Made by a program: the position numbers and the translations under genes
The notes under the pieces: model-generated
Told to the model about the DNA's origin: nothing
What the model saw: the letters and a program-made list of their open reading frames with translations, nothing else
Database searches by the model: none
NCBI GenBank assembly: GCA_015056255.1
Contig: SVGP01000022.1
Span: 1 to 47,811, forward strand
Direction of reading: 5' to 3'
From: Clostridiales bacterium
Lineage (GTDB): Bacteria > Bacillota > Clostridia > Christensenellales > Aristaeellaceae
DNA length: 47,811 nt
In this document: positions 7,110 through 15,326 of the stretch, one piece after another
Numbering within the stretch: the first letter of the stretch is position 1
How the letters are laid out: each line of letters begins with the position of its first letter

Positions 7110-7652
7110 ATGCAGATTGGAGAAAAAATCAAGCGTCTCAGACTGCAGCGGGGGCTTACACAGGAAGAGCTTGCCGACCGCTGCGAGCTTTCAAAGGGCT
7201 TTATCTCTTTGGTTGAAAGAGATCTGACCTCCCCCTCCATCACCACGCTTCAGGACATGCTGGCATCGTTAGGCAGCGACTTAAGCGGCTTTTTTGCGCG
7301 CGAGGCGGATGAAAAGATCGTTTTCGGGGACGACGATATCTGTGTAAAAGAGGACGGCGAAAATCTAAAGGGCCACATTCGTTGGTTGGTTCCGACAGCC
7401 CAGAAAAACAGCATGGAGCCGATCCTTCTTGAAATGGCTTCGGGCGGCGAAACCAGTATGCAGGATCCCCACGAGGGCGAGGAATTTGGGTATGTGCTTT
7501 CGGGCAGCATTGTAATTGAGCTTGGCGAAAAGCGCATCCGCGCCCGAAAAGACGAAAGCTTCTACTTTAAACCCACCCAGCCGCACCGGATTGTGAACGC
7601 ATCAAAGCAGCCGGCTAAAATCATCTGGGTAGCAACGCCTCCGAGTTTTTAA
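7110..7652 (+). CDS. XRE-cupin transcriptional regulator, PuuR-like
   Basis: 180 aa. Residues 3-58 form an XRE helix-turn-helix (IGEKIKRLRLQRGLTQEELA, SKGFISLVERD). Residues 105-178 form a cupin fold (DPHEGEEFGYVLSGSIVIEL, FYFKPTQPHRIVN) that binds small ligands. In this family such proteins sense polyamines or amino-acid derivatives and repress transport or catabolic genes. It starts the operon with potABCD, with 21 bases to potA, so it most likely controls polyamine uptake. Direct and inverted repeats near its promoter fit autoregulation. Confidence 0.85.
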   Translation: MQIGEKIKRLRLQRGLTQEELADRCELSKGFISLVERDLTSPSITTLQDMLASLGSDLSGFFAREADEKIVFGDDDICVKEDGENLKGHIRWLVPTAQKNSMEPILLEMASGGETSMQDPHEGEEFGYVLSGSIVIELGEKRIRARKDESFYFKPTQPHRIVNASKQPAKIIWVATPPSF

Positions 7653-7673
7653 ACGGACGGGAGATAAATAAAG

Positions 7674-8771
7674 ATGTACGAAAATACAAAGCTGATTGAG
7701 CTTAAAAATATCAGTAAATCCTTTGGAGAGACACAGGTTCTCAAAAATGTGAACATCTACATCCGCAGAAAGGAATTTGTGACCCTGTTGGGCCCGTCCG
7801 GCTGCGGAAAGACCACGATGCTCAGAATCATCGGTGGCTTCGAATTTCCGGACGAGGGCGAAGTGCTGTTTGACGGTAAGGACATTCAATCTCTGCCTCC
7901 CTATCGCCGCCGCGTAAATACGGTTTTTCAGAAATACGCGCTGTTTACGCATCTGAATGTGTACGACAACATCGCCTTCGGCTTAAAGCTAAAAAAGCCC
8001 GAGGAACTTTTGCCGAACGAAAAAAAGATTACAAGGCGCAAAATCAAAGCTGAAATCGACAGGCGCGTAAAAAGAATGCTGAAGCTTGTCAAGATGGAAG
8101 GCTACGAAAAGAGAGGCGTGGACGCGCTTTCGGGCGGCCAGCAGCAGAGAATCGCCATCGCCCGTGCGCTTGTAAACGAGCCCGAGGTTTTGCTTCTGGA
8201 CGAGCCTTTGGGCGCGCTTGACCTTAAGCTTCGAAAGGAAATGCAGGTGGAGCTTAAAAGCATGCAGCAGCAGCTGGGCATCACCTTTATCTACGTTACC
8301 CACGATCAGGAAGAGGCTCTCACCATGTCCGACACCATCGTCGTTATGAACGGCGGTAAGATCCAGCAGATCGGCGACGGCAAGAGCATCTACGACGAGC
8401 CCAAAAACGCGTTCGTTGCAAACTTTATCGGCGACAGCAATATTTTATCCGGCACCATGCTCAAGGATTTTGAAGTCGAATGCGCCGGCCACCGCTTTGA
8501 GTGCGTGGATGAAGGCTTTGATGAAAACGAGCCTGTGGACGTAGTGGTTCGCCCCGAGGACGTTATGGTCGTCGGAAGCGACGTCGGCATGCTGGTGGGC
8601 GAAGTGGAAAGCGTGTTCTTTAAGGGCGTTCACTACGAAATGAAGGTGAACACCGGCGCCTTTACGTGGAAGGTGCATTCCACCACCATGTATCCCGCAG
8701 GCAGCCGCGTGGGTCTTTCCATCGTGCCCAGCAATATTCACATCATGCGCAGGATGGAGGCGGAAGAATAA
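7674..8771 (+). CDS. potA: Spermidine/putrescine ABC transporter ATP-binding protein PotA
   Basis: 365 aa, usual length for PotA. Walker [10 protein letters not shown] (about residues 39-47), the Q-loop region near 90, signature LSGGQQQR (near 153), Walker B VLLLDEP (near 175), and switch His in VTHDQEEA (near 210). A TOBE-like regulatory domain follows from about 285 ([10 protein letters not shown]). It powers import of polyamines through PotB and PotC with PotD as binding protein. It lies second in a five-gene operon, and potB starts 1 base after its stop. Confidence 0.95.
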   Translation: MYENTKLIELKNISKSFGETQVLKNVNIYIRRKEFVTLLGPSGCGKTTMLRIIGGFEFPDEGEVLFDGKDIQSLPPYRRRVNTVFQKYALFTHLNVYDNIAFGLKLKKPEELLPNEKKITRRKIKAEIDRRVKRMLKLVKMEGYEKRGVDALSGGQQQRIAIARALVNEPEVLLLDEPLGALDLKLRKEMQVELKSMQQQLGITFIYVTHDQEEALTMSDTIVVMNGGKIQQIGDGKSIYDEPKNAFVANFIGDSNILSGTMLKDFEVECAGHRFECVDEGFDENEPVDVVVRPEDVMVVGSDVGMLVGEVESVFFKGVHYEMKVNTGAFTWKVHSTTMYPAGSRVGLSIVPSNIHIMRRMEAEE

Positions 8772-8772
8772 G

Positions 8773-9591
8773 TTGAAAAGAAGCTTTTTTTCAGGCCCCT
8801 ACGCGCTGTGGATGGTTTTGTTTACCATCTGCCCGATGATTTTCGTATTGTATTACGCCTTCACAAACGATGGCGGAGCGATTTCCTTTCAGAGCATCCT
8901 TGAATGCCTCGAGCCCACCACCATCCGCGTATTTCTGCGCTCGATCAAGCTCGCCTTCATCTGCACGGTCTTTTGCCTGATTTTAGGCTATCCTGCGGCG
9001 CAGATACTGGCCAGCAAGGATTTTTCCAAGTACAAGCTGTTGTTTGTTCTGTTTATCCTCCCCATGTGGATGAACTTTTTGCTTCGCACCTATGCCACGA
9101 TGTCGCTTCTTGAAAGGCGCGGCATCATCAACACCATTTTGGAAAGCTTCGGCATGGAGCCTTTGACCCTCATCGGCACCGAGGGCGCGGTGGTGTTCGG
9201 CATGGTGTACAACTATCTTCCCTTCATGATCCTGCCGATTCACACCGCCCTTAAAAAGATGGACACCCGCGTTATCGAGGCTGCGCAGGATCTGGGCGCA
9301 AATCCCCTTCGCGTGTTCACGCGCGTCATCTTCCCCTTGTCCATCCCCGGCGTAATCAGCGGAATTACCATGGTGTTTATGCCCGCAGTTACGACGTTTG
9401 CCATTTCAAGGCTTTTGGGCAGCGGAAACTTCATGCTCCTTGGCGATATGATCGAAAAGCAGTTTCTTGAAATGCATGACTGGTCCTTCGGCTCGGCGCT
9501 TTCCATGTTCATGATGGTGATTATCGTTCTGTCGATCGGACTTTTGAACCGCATCGATCCCAGCAAGGGAGAAAGGAGCGGTAACTGGTGA
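8773..9591 (+). CDS. potB: Spermidine/putrescine ABC transporter permease PotB
   Basis: 272 aa with six predicted membrane segments. The EAA loop that contacts PotA is visible as EAAQDLGANPLRVFTRVIFPLSIPG (residues about 169-193). The start is TTG at 8773, one base after the potA stop, with GGAGG about 12 bases upstream. It ends overlapping potC (GTGA). The protein sits in the cytoplasmic membrane as one half of the polyamine channel. Confidence 0.95.
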   Translation: MKRSFFSGPYALWMVLFTICPMIFVLYYAFTNDGGAISFQSILECLEPTTIRVFLRSIKLAFICTVFCLILGYPAAQILASKDFSKYKLLFVLFILPMWMNFLLRTYATMSLLERRGIINTILESFGMEPLTLIGTEGAVVFGMVYNYLPFMILPIHTALKKMDTRVIEAAQDLGANPLRVFTRVIFPLSIPGVISGITMVFMPAVTTFAISRLLGSGNFMLLGDMIEKQFLEMHDWSFGSALSMFMMVIIVLSIGLLNRIDPSKGERSGNW

Positions 9592-10379
9592 AAAGGCTGT
9601 TTAAATATTTAAAGGGCACATATCTTGGCCTTTTGCTCCTTCTTCTGTATTCTCCCATCGCGGTCATGATCGTTTTATCGTTTAACGAATCCAAATCCCG
9701 AGCCAATTTCAGCTGGGGCGGCTTTAAATGGTATTACGAGCTTTTCACCCAGAGCCCCGAAATCATTGAGGCTTTAAAGCTCACCCTCGCCGTCGCGGTC
9801 ATTGCAACCATCGTTTCCATTATATTGGGCACGCTTGGCGCCATCGGCATTCACGCCTGCAAAAAAGGCTATGCCGCGATGCTGATGAATTTGTCCTATC
9901 TGCCCATGACCATGCCCGATATCGTAACCGGCGTAAGCTTAATGCTCATGTTCGTGTTTGTAAACACCTATGTTTACTTCCCGCGCGGCTTTGTCACGAT
10001 GCTGATTGCGCATATCACCTTTGACACGCCCTACGTGCTTTTCTCGGTCATGCCAAAGCTTAAGCAGATGAACCCCAACACCTACGAGGCTGCGCTGGAC
10101 TTGGGCTGCCGGCCCATGAAGGCGATTGTCAAGGTCATCCTGCCCGAAATCAGCCCCGGTATCGTAACCGGCGGCCTTCTGGCCTTCACCATGTCTTTGG
10201 ACGACTTCGTCATTTCCTTCTTTACCAGTGAATCCAATAACCTCTCCATGCTCGTGTATGCGGCGGCCAAGCGCGGCGTTGAGCCCACGATTTACGCCCT
10301 GTCCACGCTCATGTTTATCGCGATTCTCATCCTTTTAATCATCATCAACAAACGCTCCGATCTCGAGAGCATATCATAA
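9588..10379 (+). CDS. potC: Spermidine/putrescine ABC transporter permease PotC
   Basis: 263 aa with about six membrane segments. The EAA loop is visible as EAALDLGCRPMKAIVKVILPEISPG (residues about 167-191). The GTG start overlaps the potB stop by 4 bases, giving translational coupling. It forms the second half of the membrane channel with PotB. The next gene, potD, begins 17 bases downstream. Confidence 0.95.
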   Translation: MKRLFKYLKGTYLGLLLLLLYSPIAVMIVLSFNESKSRANFSWGGFKWYYELFTQSPEIIEALKLTLAVAVIATIVSIILGTLGAIGIHACKKGYAAMLMNLSYLPMTMPDIVTGVSLMLMFVFVNTYVYFPRGFVTMLIAHITFDTPYVLFSVMPKLKQMNPNTYEAALDLGCRPMKAIVKVILPEISPGIVTGGLLAFTMSLDDFVISFFTSESNNLSMLVYAAAKRGVEPTIYALSTLMFIAILILLIIINKRSDLESIS

Positions 10380-10396
10380 CAAGGAGGTTTTCCCAA

Positions 10397-11440
10397 ATGA
10401 AAAAGCTTTCTGTTCTGGTTGCCCTGGCCTTGGTTTTCACTTTCCTCGCGCCCTATATCCCCTCCGTCCGCGCCGAAGAAACCATCACCGTCTTCAACTG
10501 GTACGACTACATCGACGACTCCGTCATCGAGCAGTTTGAAGAAGAGACCGGCATCAAGGTAAAGTATGTCAACTTCACAACCGTAGAAGAAATGTATGTC
10601 AAGATGACCGCCGGCGGCGGCAGCTACGACATCATTATCCCCTCCGACTATATGATCGAGCGTCTGATCAAGGAAGACATGCTTCAGGAACTGGACTACG
10701 ACCTTCTGCCTAACGCAGACGGCCTGATCGAATGGATGAAGGATCCCTCCTACGATCCCAACGGCGCACATTCCGTTCCCTACATGTGGGGCACCGTCGG
10801 CATCCTCTATAACACCGAATACGTTGACGAGGAAATCACCTCCTGGCAGTCCATCTTCAACCCTGATTACCAGAAAGATGTTTTCATGCTCGATTCCTAC
10901 CGCGACACCATCGGCATCACCTTGAAAATGCTGGGCTATCCGATCAACACCCGCGACGAGGAAGCGCTCAACGCCGCGAAAGACGCCCTCATCCAGCAGA
11001 AGCAGGACGGCATTGTTCAGGGCTATCTCGTTGACGAAGTCAAGGACAAGATGATCGGCGGCGAAGCTGCCATGGCCGTTATGTGGTCGGGCGACGCGAT
11101 GTACGCCATCATGGAAAACGATTCCCTTGAATACGTTGTTCCCGAGGAAGGCTCCAACGTCTGGCTCGACGCCATGTGCATCCCGAAGACCTGCGAAAAT
11201 GTCGAAGCCGCCCACGCCTTCATCGACTTCATGTGCCGCCCCGACATCGCCTATAAAAACATGCAGTATATCTACTACTCCACGCCCATCGCGGAAGTTG
11301 TAGAAATGCTGGACGAAGAAGAGCTTGAATACGAAGCCCTGAACCCCTCCGAGGAAGCCGTCGCCAGATGCGAATTCTTCCAGGACATCTCCGCCTTTAT
11401 CGATATTTACGAAAAGATCTGGATGGAGATCAGAGCGTAA
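10397..11440 (+). CDS. potD: Spermidine/putrescine-binding protein PotD
   Basis: 347 aa extracellular solute-binding protein. Signal peptide at residues 1-26 (MKKLSVLVALALVFTFLAP, ending SVRA). The mature protein starts EETITVFNWYDYID, the usual PotD opening, and contains the type 2 periplasmic-binding-protein fold with aromatic and acidic residues typical of polyamine sites (YDIIIPSDYMI; MWSGDAMY). Ribosome binding site AAGGAGG is near-perfect. No lipobox Cys is present at the signal peptide end, which is unusual for a Gram-positive binding protein that must be membrane-tethered. A terminator follows. Confidence 0.95.
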   Translation: MKKLSVLVALALVFTFLAPYIPSVRAEETITVFNWYDYIDDSVIEQFEEETGIKVKYVNFTTVEEMYVKMTAGGGSYDIIIPSDYMIERLIKEDMLQELDYDLLPNADGLIEWMKDPSYDPNGAHSVPYMWGTVGILYNTEYVDEEITSWQSIFNPDYQKDVFMLDSYRDTIGITLKMLGYPINTRDEEALNAAKDALIQQKQDGIVQGYLVDEVKDKMIGGEAAMAVMWSGDAMYAIMENDSLEYVVPEEGSNVWLDAMCIPKTCENVEAAHAFIDFMCRPDIAYKNMQYIYYSTPIAEVVEMLDEEELEYEALNPSEEAVARCEFFQDISAFIDIYEKIWMEIRA

Positions 11441-11452
11441 GAAGAAATATCG

Positions 11453-11484
11453 AATCTCGCAGTCATTGGGCTGCGGGATTTTTT
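11453..11484 (+). terminator. Terminator of the pot operon
   Basis: AATCTCGCAG (11453-11462) pairs with CTGCGGGATT (11471-11480), one G-U pair, with an 8-base loop and a run of six T. Confidence 0.9.
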
Positions 11485-11494
11485 GCTGCATAGA

Positions 11495-11531
11495 TTGACA
11501 TTCGCACATTACTTTGATATAATTTAATGTG
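11495..11531 (+). promoter_or_regulatory. AbiE promoter with inverted-repeat operator
   Basis: Consensus promoter TTGACA (11495-11500), 17-base spacer, TATAAT (11518-11523). A perfect inverted repeat CACATTA (11505-11511) and TAATGTG (11525-11531) brackets the -10 box. AbiEi antitoxins are known to repress their own promoter by binding inverted repeats, so this is the expected operator. Confidence 0.75.
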
Positions 11532-11534
11532 TGA

Positions 11535-12152
11535 TTGCTCAAAAAGAAGGTGGCTAAAACGACAGACCGAGAAAAAATAAGGGCTTTACTTGAAGCCTCG
11601 CCCGATGGGACGATTACATCTAAGCAGGTTACAAAGTCCGGGCTGCATCGCGGCATTCTCAAAAAGCTTTCGGATGAGGGAGAAGTGTATCGTTACGGGC
11701 GCGGGCTGTATGTAAAAACAGACGCGTGGGAGGATGAAATGTACCTCTTGCAGCGCAAATACAACCGCGGAATCTATTCGCACGATACCGCCTTGTACCT
11801 CTTGGGCTATTCCGACCGCACGCCTGCCAAGTATACGATGACATTTCCAAAGGGCTATCATGCGGCATCCATTGAGAGCGAAAACATTCTGATCAAACGG
11901 GTGGTTGCGGAAAACTATTCGCTTGGCGTTATCGAAATTGAGTCCCCCTGCGCAAATCCCATTCGCGTTTATGACCTTGAAAGGACGCTTTGCGATATTC
12001 TGCGCGGCAGCGGAAGCGATGTTCAGATTGTGACAGCAGCAATGAAGAAATATGCATCTTCCAAAGAAAAAGATATTCATAAATTAATGACCTACGCCCA
12101 GCAGCTTCGAGTCAAGCCAAAGGTGATGCGATATATGGAGGTGCTTTTGTGA
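11535..12152 (+). CDS. abiEi: AbiEi family antitoxin / autorepressor
   Basis: 205 aa. Residues 8-60 form a winged helix (IRALLEASPDGTITSKQV; RYGRGLYV), followed by the AbiEi C-terminal domain (YSHDTALYLLGYSDRTP; YDLERTLCDILRG). AbiEi neutralises the AbiEii nucleotidyltransferase toxin in a type IV toxin-antitoxin system and represses the operon. The TTG at 11535 would lie only about 5 bases after the predicted transcription start, with no ribosome binding site. No better downstream start exists before the DNA-binding domain, so translation may be near-leaderless. The stop overlaps the toxin start by 4 bases. Confidence 0.85.
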   Translation: MLKKKVAKTTDREKIRALLEASPDGTITSKQVTKSGLHRGILKKLSDEGEVYRYGRGLYVKTDAWEDEMYLLQRKYNRGIYSHDTALYLLGYSDRTPAKYTMTFPKGYHAASIESENILIKRVVAENYSLGVIEIESPCANPIRVYDLERTLCDILRGSGSDVQIVTAAMKKYASSKEKDIHKLMTYAQQLRVKPKVMRYMEVLL

Positions 12153-13018
12153 TTACGAAAAACCCTATGCAGCTTAAGGCCTTCATTAAGAAAAAGGCGG
12201 ATGAAAAGAATATTTCAGCCCAGCTTGTCATGCAGAATTATATGCTTGAAAGATTGCTTGAGCGCATCTCCATATCGCCGTACAAACAAAACTTTATTCT
12301 GAAGGGCGGCTTTCTCATTTCGGCAATTGTTGGTCTGGACACACGGGCAACCATGGATCTGGACACCACAATCAAAGGCTTTACGCTGACGCATAAGTCA
12401 ATCCGCGCAATTTTCGAAAATATCTGCGCTGTAGCGATTGAAGACGATGTGAAGTTTGAGCTTATGGATATTTCAGATATTCGGGAAGGCGATGATTATC
12501 CCGGAATCCGCGTGAGCCTCAAAGCAAATTACCCGCCGATCAGCGTGCCTTTAACCGTTGACGTAACCACAGGGGATGCTATCACGCCAAGGGAGATCGA
12601 ATACACATTTTCTCTTTTGTTTGAAGAGCGCACCATCCGCTTTTTTGCCTATAATCTTGAAACCGTGCTCGCAGAAAAAATTGAAACCGTGCTTACCCGA
12701 AGTATCGCCAATACCCGTCCAAGAGATTTTTATGATATACATATTTTATATACCCTGCGCGGCAGCATGTGCAGCATGCCTACGCTTTGGCAGGCGCTTG
12801 AACGGACCGCGCAAAAACGCGGAAGCAGTAAAACGCTCATGCAATATCCTTCAATATTATCAGAAATTCTTGAAAGCAATCAGTTAAGTATTTTTTGGAA
12901 AAAATATCAGCGCGATTTCAATTACGCAAAGGATATTTCGTTTGCTGAAACCATAAACACGATAAAACTCATTATGGATGCAGCTGCCGATACAAAAAGC
13001 GATGCTCCTTCTCCTTGA
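12149..13018 (+). CDS. abiEii: AbiEii family nucleotidyltransferase toxin
   Basis: 289 aa. The nucleotidyltransferase core is visible: FILKGGFLIS (residues 48-57), then RATMDLD near residue 68 with the two catalytic Asp residues, a further conserved segment SVPLTVDVTTGD, and RPRDFYDIHIL near residue 190. The family blocks growth on phage infection, probably by nucleotide transfer to RNA. The GTG start overlaps the antitoxin stop. It lies 6 kb from a decayed prophage, as is common for phage-defence genes. The gene is intact. Confidence 0.85.
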   Translation: MITKNPMQLKAFIKKKADEKNISAQLVMQNYMLERLLERISISPYKQNFILKGGFLISAIVGLDTRATMDLDTTIKGFTLTHKSIRAIFENICAVAIEDDVKFELMDISDIREGDDYPGIRVSLKANYPPISVPLTVDVTTGDAITPREIEYTFSLLFEERTIRFFAYNLETVLAEKIETVLTRSIANTRPRDFYDIHILYTLRGSMCSMPTLWQALERTAQKRGSSKTLMQYPSILSEILESNQLSIFWKKYQRDFNYAKDISFAETINTIKLIMDAAADTKSDAPSP

Positions 13019-13043
13019 CAAACGCCCCACCTCATCGTATAAT
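13015..13043 (+). promoter_or_regulatory. Promoter of the ABC-F leader transcript
   Basis: TTGACA (13015-13020), a 17-base spacer and TATAAT (13038-13043) are all consensus. It starts inside the last codons of the toxin gene and gives a leader of about 190 bases before the ABC-F ATG. Confidence 0.85.
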
Positions 13044-13054
13044 ACACTCATCCG

Positions 13055-13117
13055 ATGAAAGGATGGTACAAAGCTTACGATGAAAATTCGCTGAACCGGA
13101 CGCACATGATTTTTTAG
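13055..13117 (+). CDS. Possible 20-aa leader peptide in the ABC-F leader
   Basis: ATG at 13055 opens a 20-codon frame ending at TAG 13115-13117, just before the first half of the regulatory fold. It has no clear ribosome binding site. Two shorter frames (from 13063 and 13080) and a 40-codon frame from 13137 that overlaps the ABC-F start are alternatives. A translated leader is expected if the gene is controlled by ribosome stalling, but which frame is used cannot be decided. Confidence 0.3.
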   Translation: MKGWYKAYDENSLNRTHMIF

Positions 13118-13158
13118 AAAGGCACGCATTTTTGCGATGCCGGATTTTGTGCGGCTTT

Positions 13159-13240
13159 CGGGGAGGCAGAGGGTTTTGTCGTGCGCCAAAGCTGTTTTTT
13201 TCTGCGTCTCTCCGCATGCCGCGGGGAGGCGTTTTTATTT
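13159..13240 (+). promoter_or_regulatory. Transcription attenuator of the ABC-F gene
   Basis: A strong hairpin pairs 13204-13215 with 13221-13231 (two G-U pairs, loop ATGCC) and is followed by TTTTT (13232-13236): an intrinsic terminator ending 5 bases before the ATG. It buries the Shine-Dalgarno GGGGAGG (13223-13229). An upstream copy of CGGGGAGGC (13159-13167, repeated at 13222-13230) with GCAGA can pair instead with 13201-13213, an antiterminator. This matches the attenuation seen upstream of several antibiotic-resistance ABC-F genes. Confidence 0.75.
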
Positions 13241-14899
13241 ATGGCGGAACTTTTATTAGAGGCAACAGATATTCAATTATCCTTTGGTATCCGAAAAATT
13301 CTGGATATCAAGTCCTTGAAACTTTACGACGGCGACAGAATTGGGCTTGTCGGCGAAAACGGCGCGGGAAAGACCACGCTTTTAAACGTTCTTTTTGGAA
13401 AAACTACGCCCGACGCAGGCGAAATCAAGCTCTATTCCTCCGTTAAAATGATCGATCAGATGGGCCTTGGCGATGAAAGCGCGGACGGCTTTACGGCAAG
13501 CGAGTTTTCCGTGAAGGGAAAAAGCGATTTTCTATCCGGCGGCGAACGCACGCGGCGCAGAATCGCGGGCGCACTTTCAGGAAAGGCGCAGATTCTGTTT
13601 GCGGACGAGCCCACGGTGGATTTGGACGAAGAAGGCGTGATTGCGCTTGAAAAAAAGCTCAGGCAACATGACGGAGCGCTTATACTGATTTCCCACGACC
13701 GAAAGCTGCTTGACAATGTATGCACAGGCATCTGGGAGCTTGAGGACGGATGCATCACTGTGTTTTCCGGCAATTATTCCAAATACCGCGAAACGCGCAG
13801 AATGCGCCTTGAGCGGGAAAAAACCGAGTACGAGGCGCAAAGGGCCGAGGAAAAGCGCATCAAAAAGCTCATTCAGCAGGAATATGAGCACGCCCAGCAA
13901 AAGCAGCACCTGCCTTCCCGCATGGGCAACAGCGAAGCCCGGCTTCACAAGCGCGAGGTTACAAACGTGCAGGCGGCGATTCACCGTGTAAGAAAAAGCT
14001 ATGAATCGCGCCTCGACCGGATGGACGAAAAAAAGCGACCGCGCGAGGACATTGCCATCAAGATGGCCTTGGGCGACGCAGGCGGCATCACGAGCAAGGT
14101 CTGCGTGCGCGCCCGGGGCGTGAGCGCGAGATTCGGCGCAAATACGCTGTTCGAATACGCGTCCTTCGTGATTCCCGTGGGTACGCGGACAGCGCTTCTC
14201 GGCGGAAACGGCGCAGGCAAAACCACATTGATCCGAAAAATCATAAACGCCGACGCCGGCATCACCGTAAGTCCCGGCGTAAAAATCGGCTATTTCGGCC
14301 AGATGCATACAGAAGTTCTTGACGAAAATCTGACCGCGCTTCAAAACGCCCGCGCCGAATCGGACAAGGACGAGGCAACCGCCCGAACCGTTCTTGCAAG
14401 GCTCAATCTTCCGGGCGACAATGTATTTAAAAAGGTAAGCGTATTATCCGGCGGCGAACGCGCAAAGGTTGCGCTTGCAAGACTGCTTTTATCAAACGCC
14501 AACTTTCTGATTCTCGACGAACCCACAAACCACTTGGACATCTTTTCTTTGGAAGCCCTCGAATCTCTCCTTTCCGGCTATTCCGGCACGCTCCTTTTCG
14601 TAAGCCACGACCGCGAATTCATAAATAAAGTAGCCACGCGCATGATCCGCATTGAAAATAAGCGCGTCACATCCTTTGAAGGCACGATCGAAGAATACGA
14701 GCGCACCCTCGTTCAAAAAGAACAGGGCCGCGCCGTAGAAGAGAGAAAAATGTACATAACCTCCCTTGAAATGCGCTTAGCAGCCATCGCAGCGCGCATG
14801 GCCAAGCCCCAGAAGGGCGATAAACCCGAAGCCTTGAACGAAGAGTACGAAAAGGTAGTCGATCTCATCCGCGAGGAAAAAAGAAAGGAAACGACGTAA
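13241..14899 (+). CDS. ABC-F ribosome-protection ATPase, antibiotic-resistance type
   Basis: 552 aa from ATG 13241. A GTG at 13181, with GAGGG upstream, would add 20 residues in frame but would be read through the attenuator, so 13241 is preferred. Two ATPase domains: Walker A GENGAGKTT and signature LSGGERTRRR in the first, GGNGAGKTT, LSGGERAKVALARLL and FLILDEPTNHLD in the second. The first Walker B continues DEPTVDLD rather than the usual NHLD or SNLD. A long charged linker (about residues 185-265) reaches into the ribosome in this class. No membrane domain. Resemblance is to the Vga/Lsa/Msr group, which displaces macrolide, lincosamide, streptogramin A or pleuromutilin antibiotics; the substrate is not predictable here. 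Confidence 0.8.
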   Translation: MAELLLEATDIQLSFGIRKILDIKSLKLYDGDRIGLVGENGAGKTTLLNVLFGKTTPDAGEIKLYSSVKMIDQMGLGDESADGFTASEFSVKGKSDFLSGGERTRRRIAGALSGKAQILFADEPTVDLDEEGVIALEKKLRQHDGALILISHDRKLLDNVCTGIWELEDGCITVFSGNYSKYRETRRMRLEREKTEYEAQRAEEKRIKKLIQQEYEHAQQKQHLPSRMGNSEARLHKREVTNVQAAIHRVRKSYESRLDRMDEKKRPREDIAIKMALGDAGGITSKVCVRARGVSARFGANTLFEYASFVIPVGTRTALLGGNGAGKTTLIRKIINADAGITVSPGVKIGYFGQMHTEVLDENLTALQNARAESDKDEATARTVLARLNLPGDNVFKKVSVLSGGERAKVALARLLLSNANFLILDEPTNHLDIFSLEALESLLSGYSGTLLFVSHDREFINKVATRMIRIENKRVTSFEGTIEEYERTLVQKEQGRAVEERKMYITSLEMRLAAIAARMAKPQKGDKPEALNEEYEKVVDLIREEKRKETT

Positions 14900-14967
14900 A
14901 GTGCAAAGCCGAAAGCCTTTCCTTTGCGGTCATCCTCTCTCCGCTTAGAAGCCAACCTGTCAGAATA

Positions 14968-15047
14968 AGCGGGCGTGCAATGCACGCCCCTACATTATGG
15001 TTATGCGTTCATCACAAATCGTAGGGGCGATCATCGATCGCCCGCGC
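14968..15047. repeat. Palindromic repeat pair, GTAGGG-tipped
   Basis: Two hairpins face each other: GGGCGTGCA (14971-14979) with TGCACGCCC (14981-14989), and GGGCGATC (15025-15032) with GATCGCCC (15036-15043). The inner edges read CCCCTAC and GTAGGGG, so the whole unit is a large inverted repeat. The same architecture recurs at 33889-33970 and 44628-44706. Confidence 0.8.
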
Positions 15048-15223
15048 TAACCTGACCACAAACACGCGACCGCCCCGAGGCTTTGAACGGAAAGAGCAAA
15101 TCGTAAGACTCTGATCTTCGACAGAGATTTCATCAAAAGAAATTAAAACGTTTCTATCATATGTTCTCGTTCATAAACGCTCGTTATTCCTCTGACTCCT
15201 TCCGGAGATTTATTGATCAAGTG

Positions 15224-15253
15224 AGCCTTCTCATTGATGGGAAGGTTTTTTCT
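15224..15253 (+). terminator. Orphan intrinsic terminator
   Basis: AGCCTTC (15224-15230) pairs with GAAGGTT (15241-15247, one G-U pair), and the interior CAT/ATG can also pair; a run of six T follows. No adjacent plus-strand gene uses it obviously. Confidence 0.65.
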
Positions 15254-15326
15254 TTTGCATTTTTCACCCTCCGTTTATCTTTAGGATAAGATGGGTTGTC
15301 GATTGTCATTTAAAGGAGAGGGTTTT

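Larger units (their letters stand above)
14900..15326. other. Gene-poor stretch with repeats and an orphan terminator
   Basis: No convincing coding frame. It holds a weak hairpin (GCAAAG 14903-14908 with CTTTGC 14922-14927), the palindromic element at 14968-15047, and a terminator at 15224-15251. The remainder (15048-15220) shows nothing I can identify. Confidence 0.6.

Noticed and set aside
10292..11662. Long minus-strand open frame (456 codons) opposite potC and potD
   Set aside because: It mirrors the highly coding plus-strand genes, has no family features, and crosses the pot terminator and the abiE promoter. It is a shadow frame caused by codon bias.
12149..13018. AbiEii as a general nucleotidyltransferase not tied to defence
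   Set aside because: The overlap with an AbiEi-type winged-helix protein and the operator support the toxin-antitoxin assignment.
13244..14899. ABC-F gene as part of a transporter operon
   Set aside because: No membrane domain or permease gene is present nearby; the domain pattern is that of soluble ribosome-binding ABC-F.
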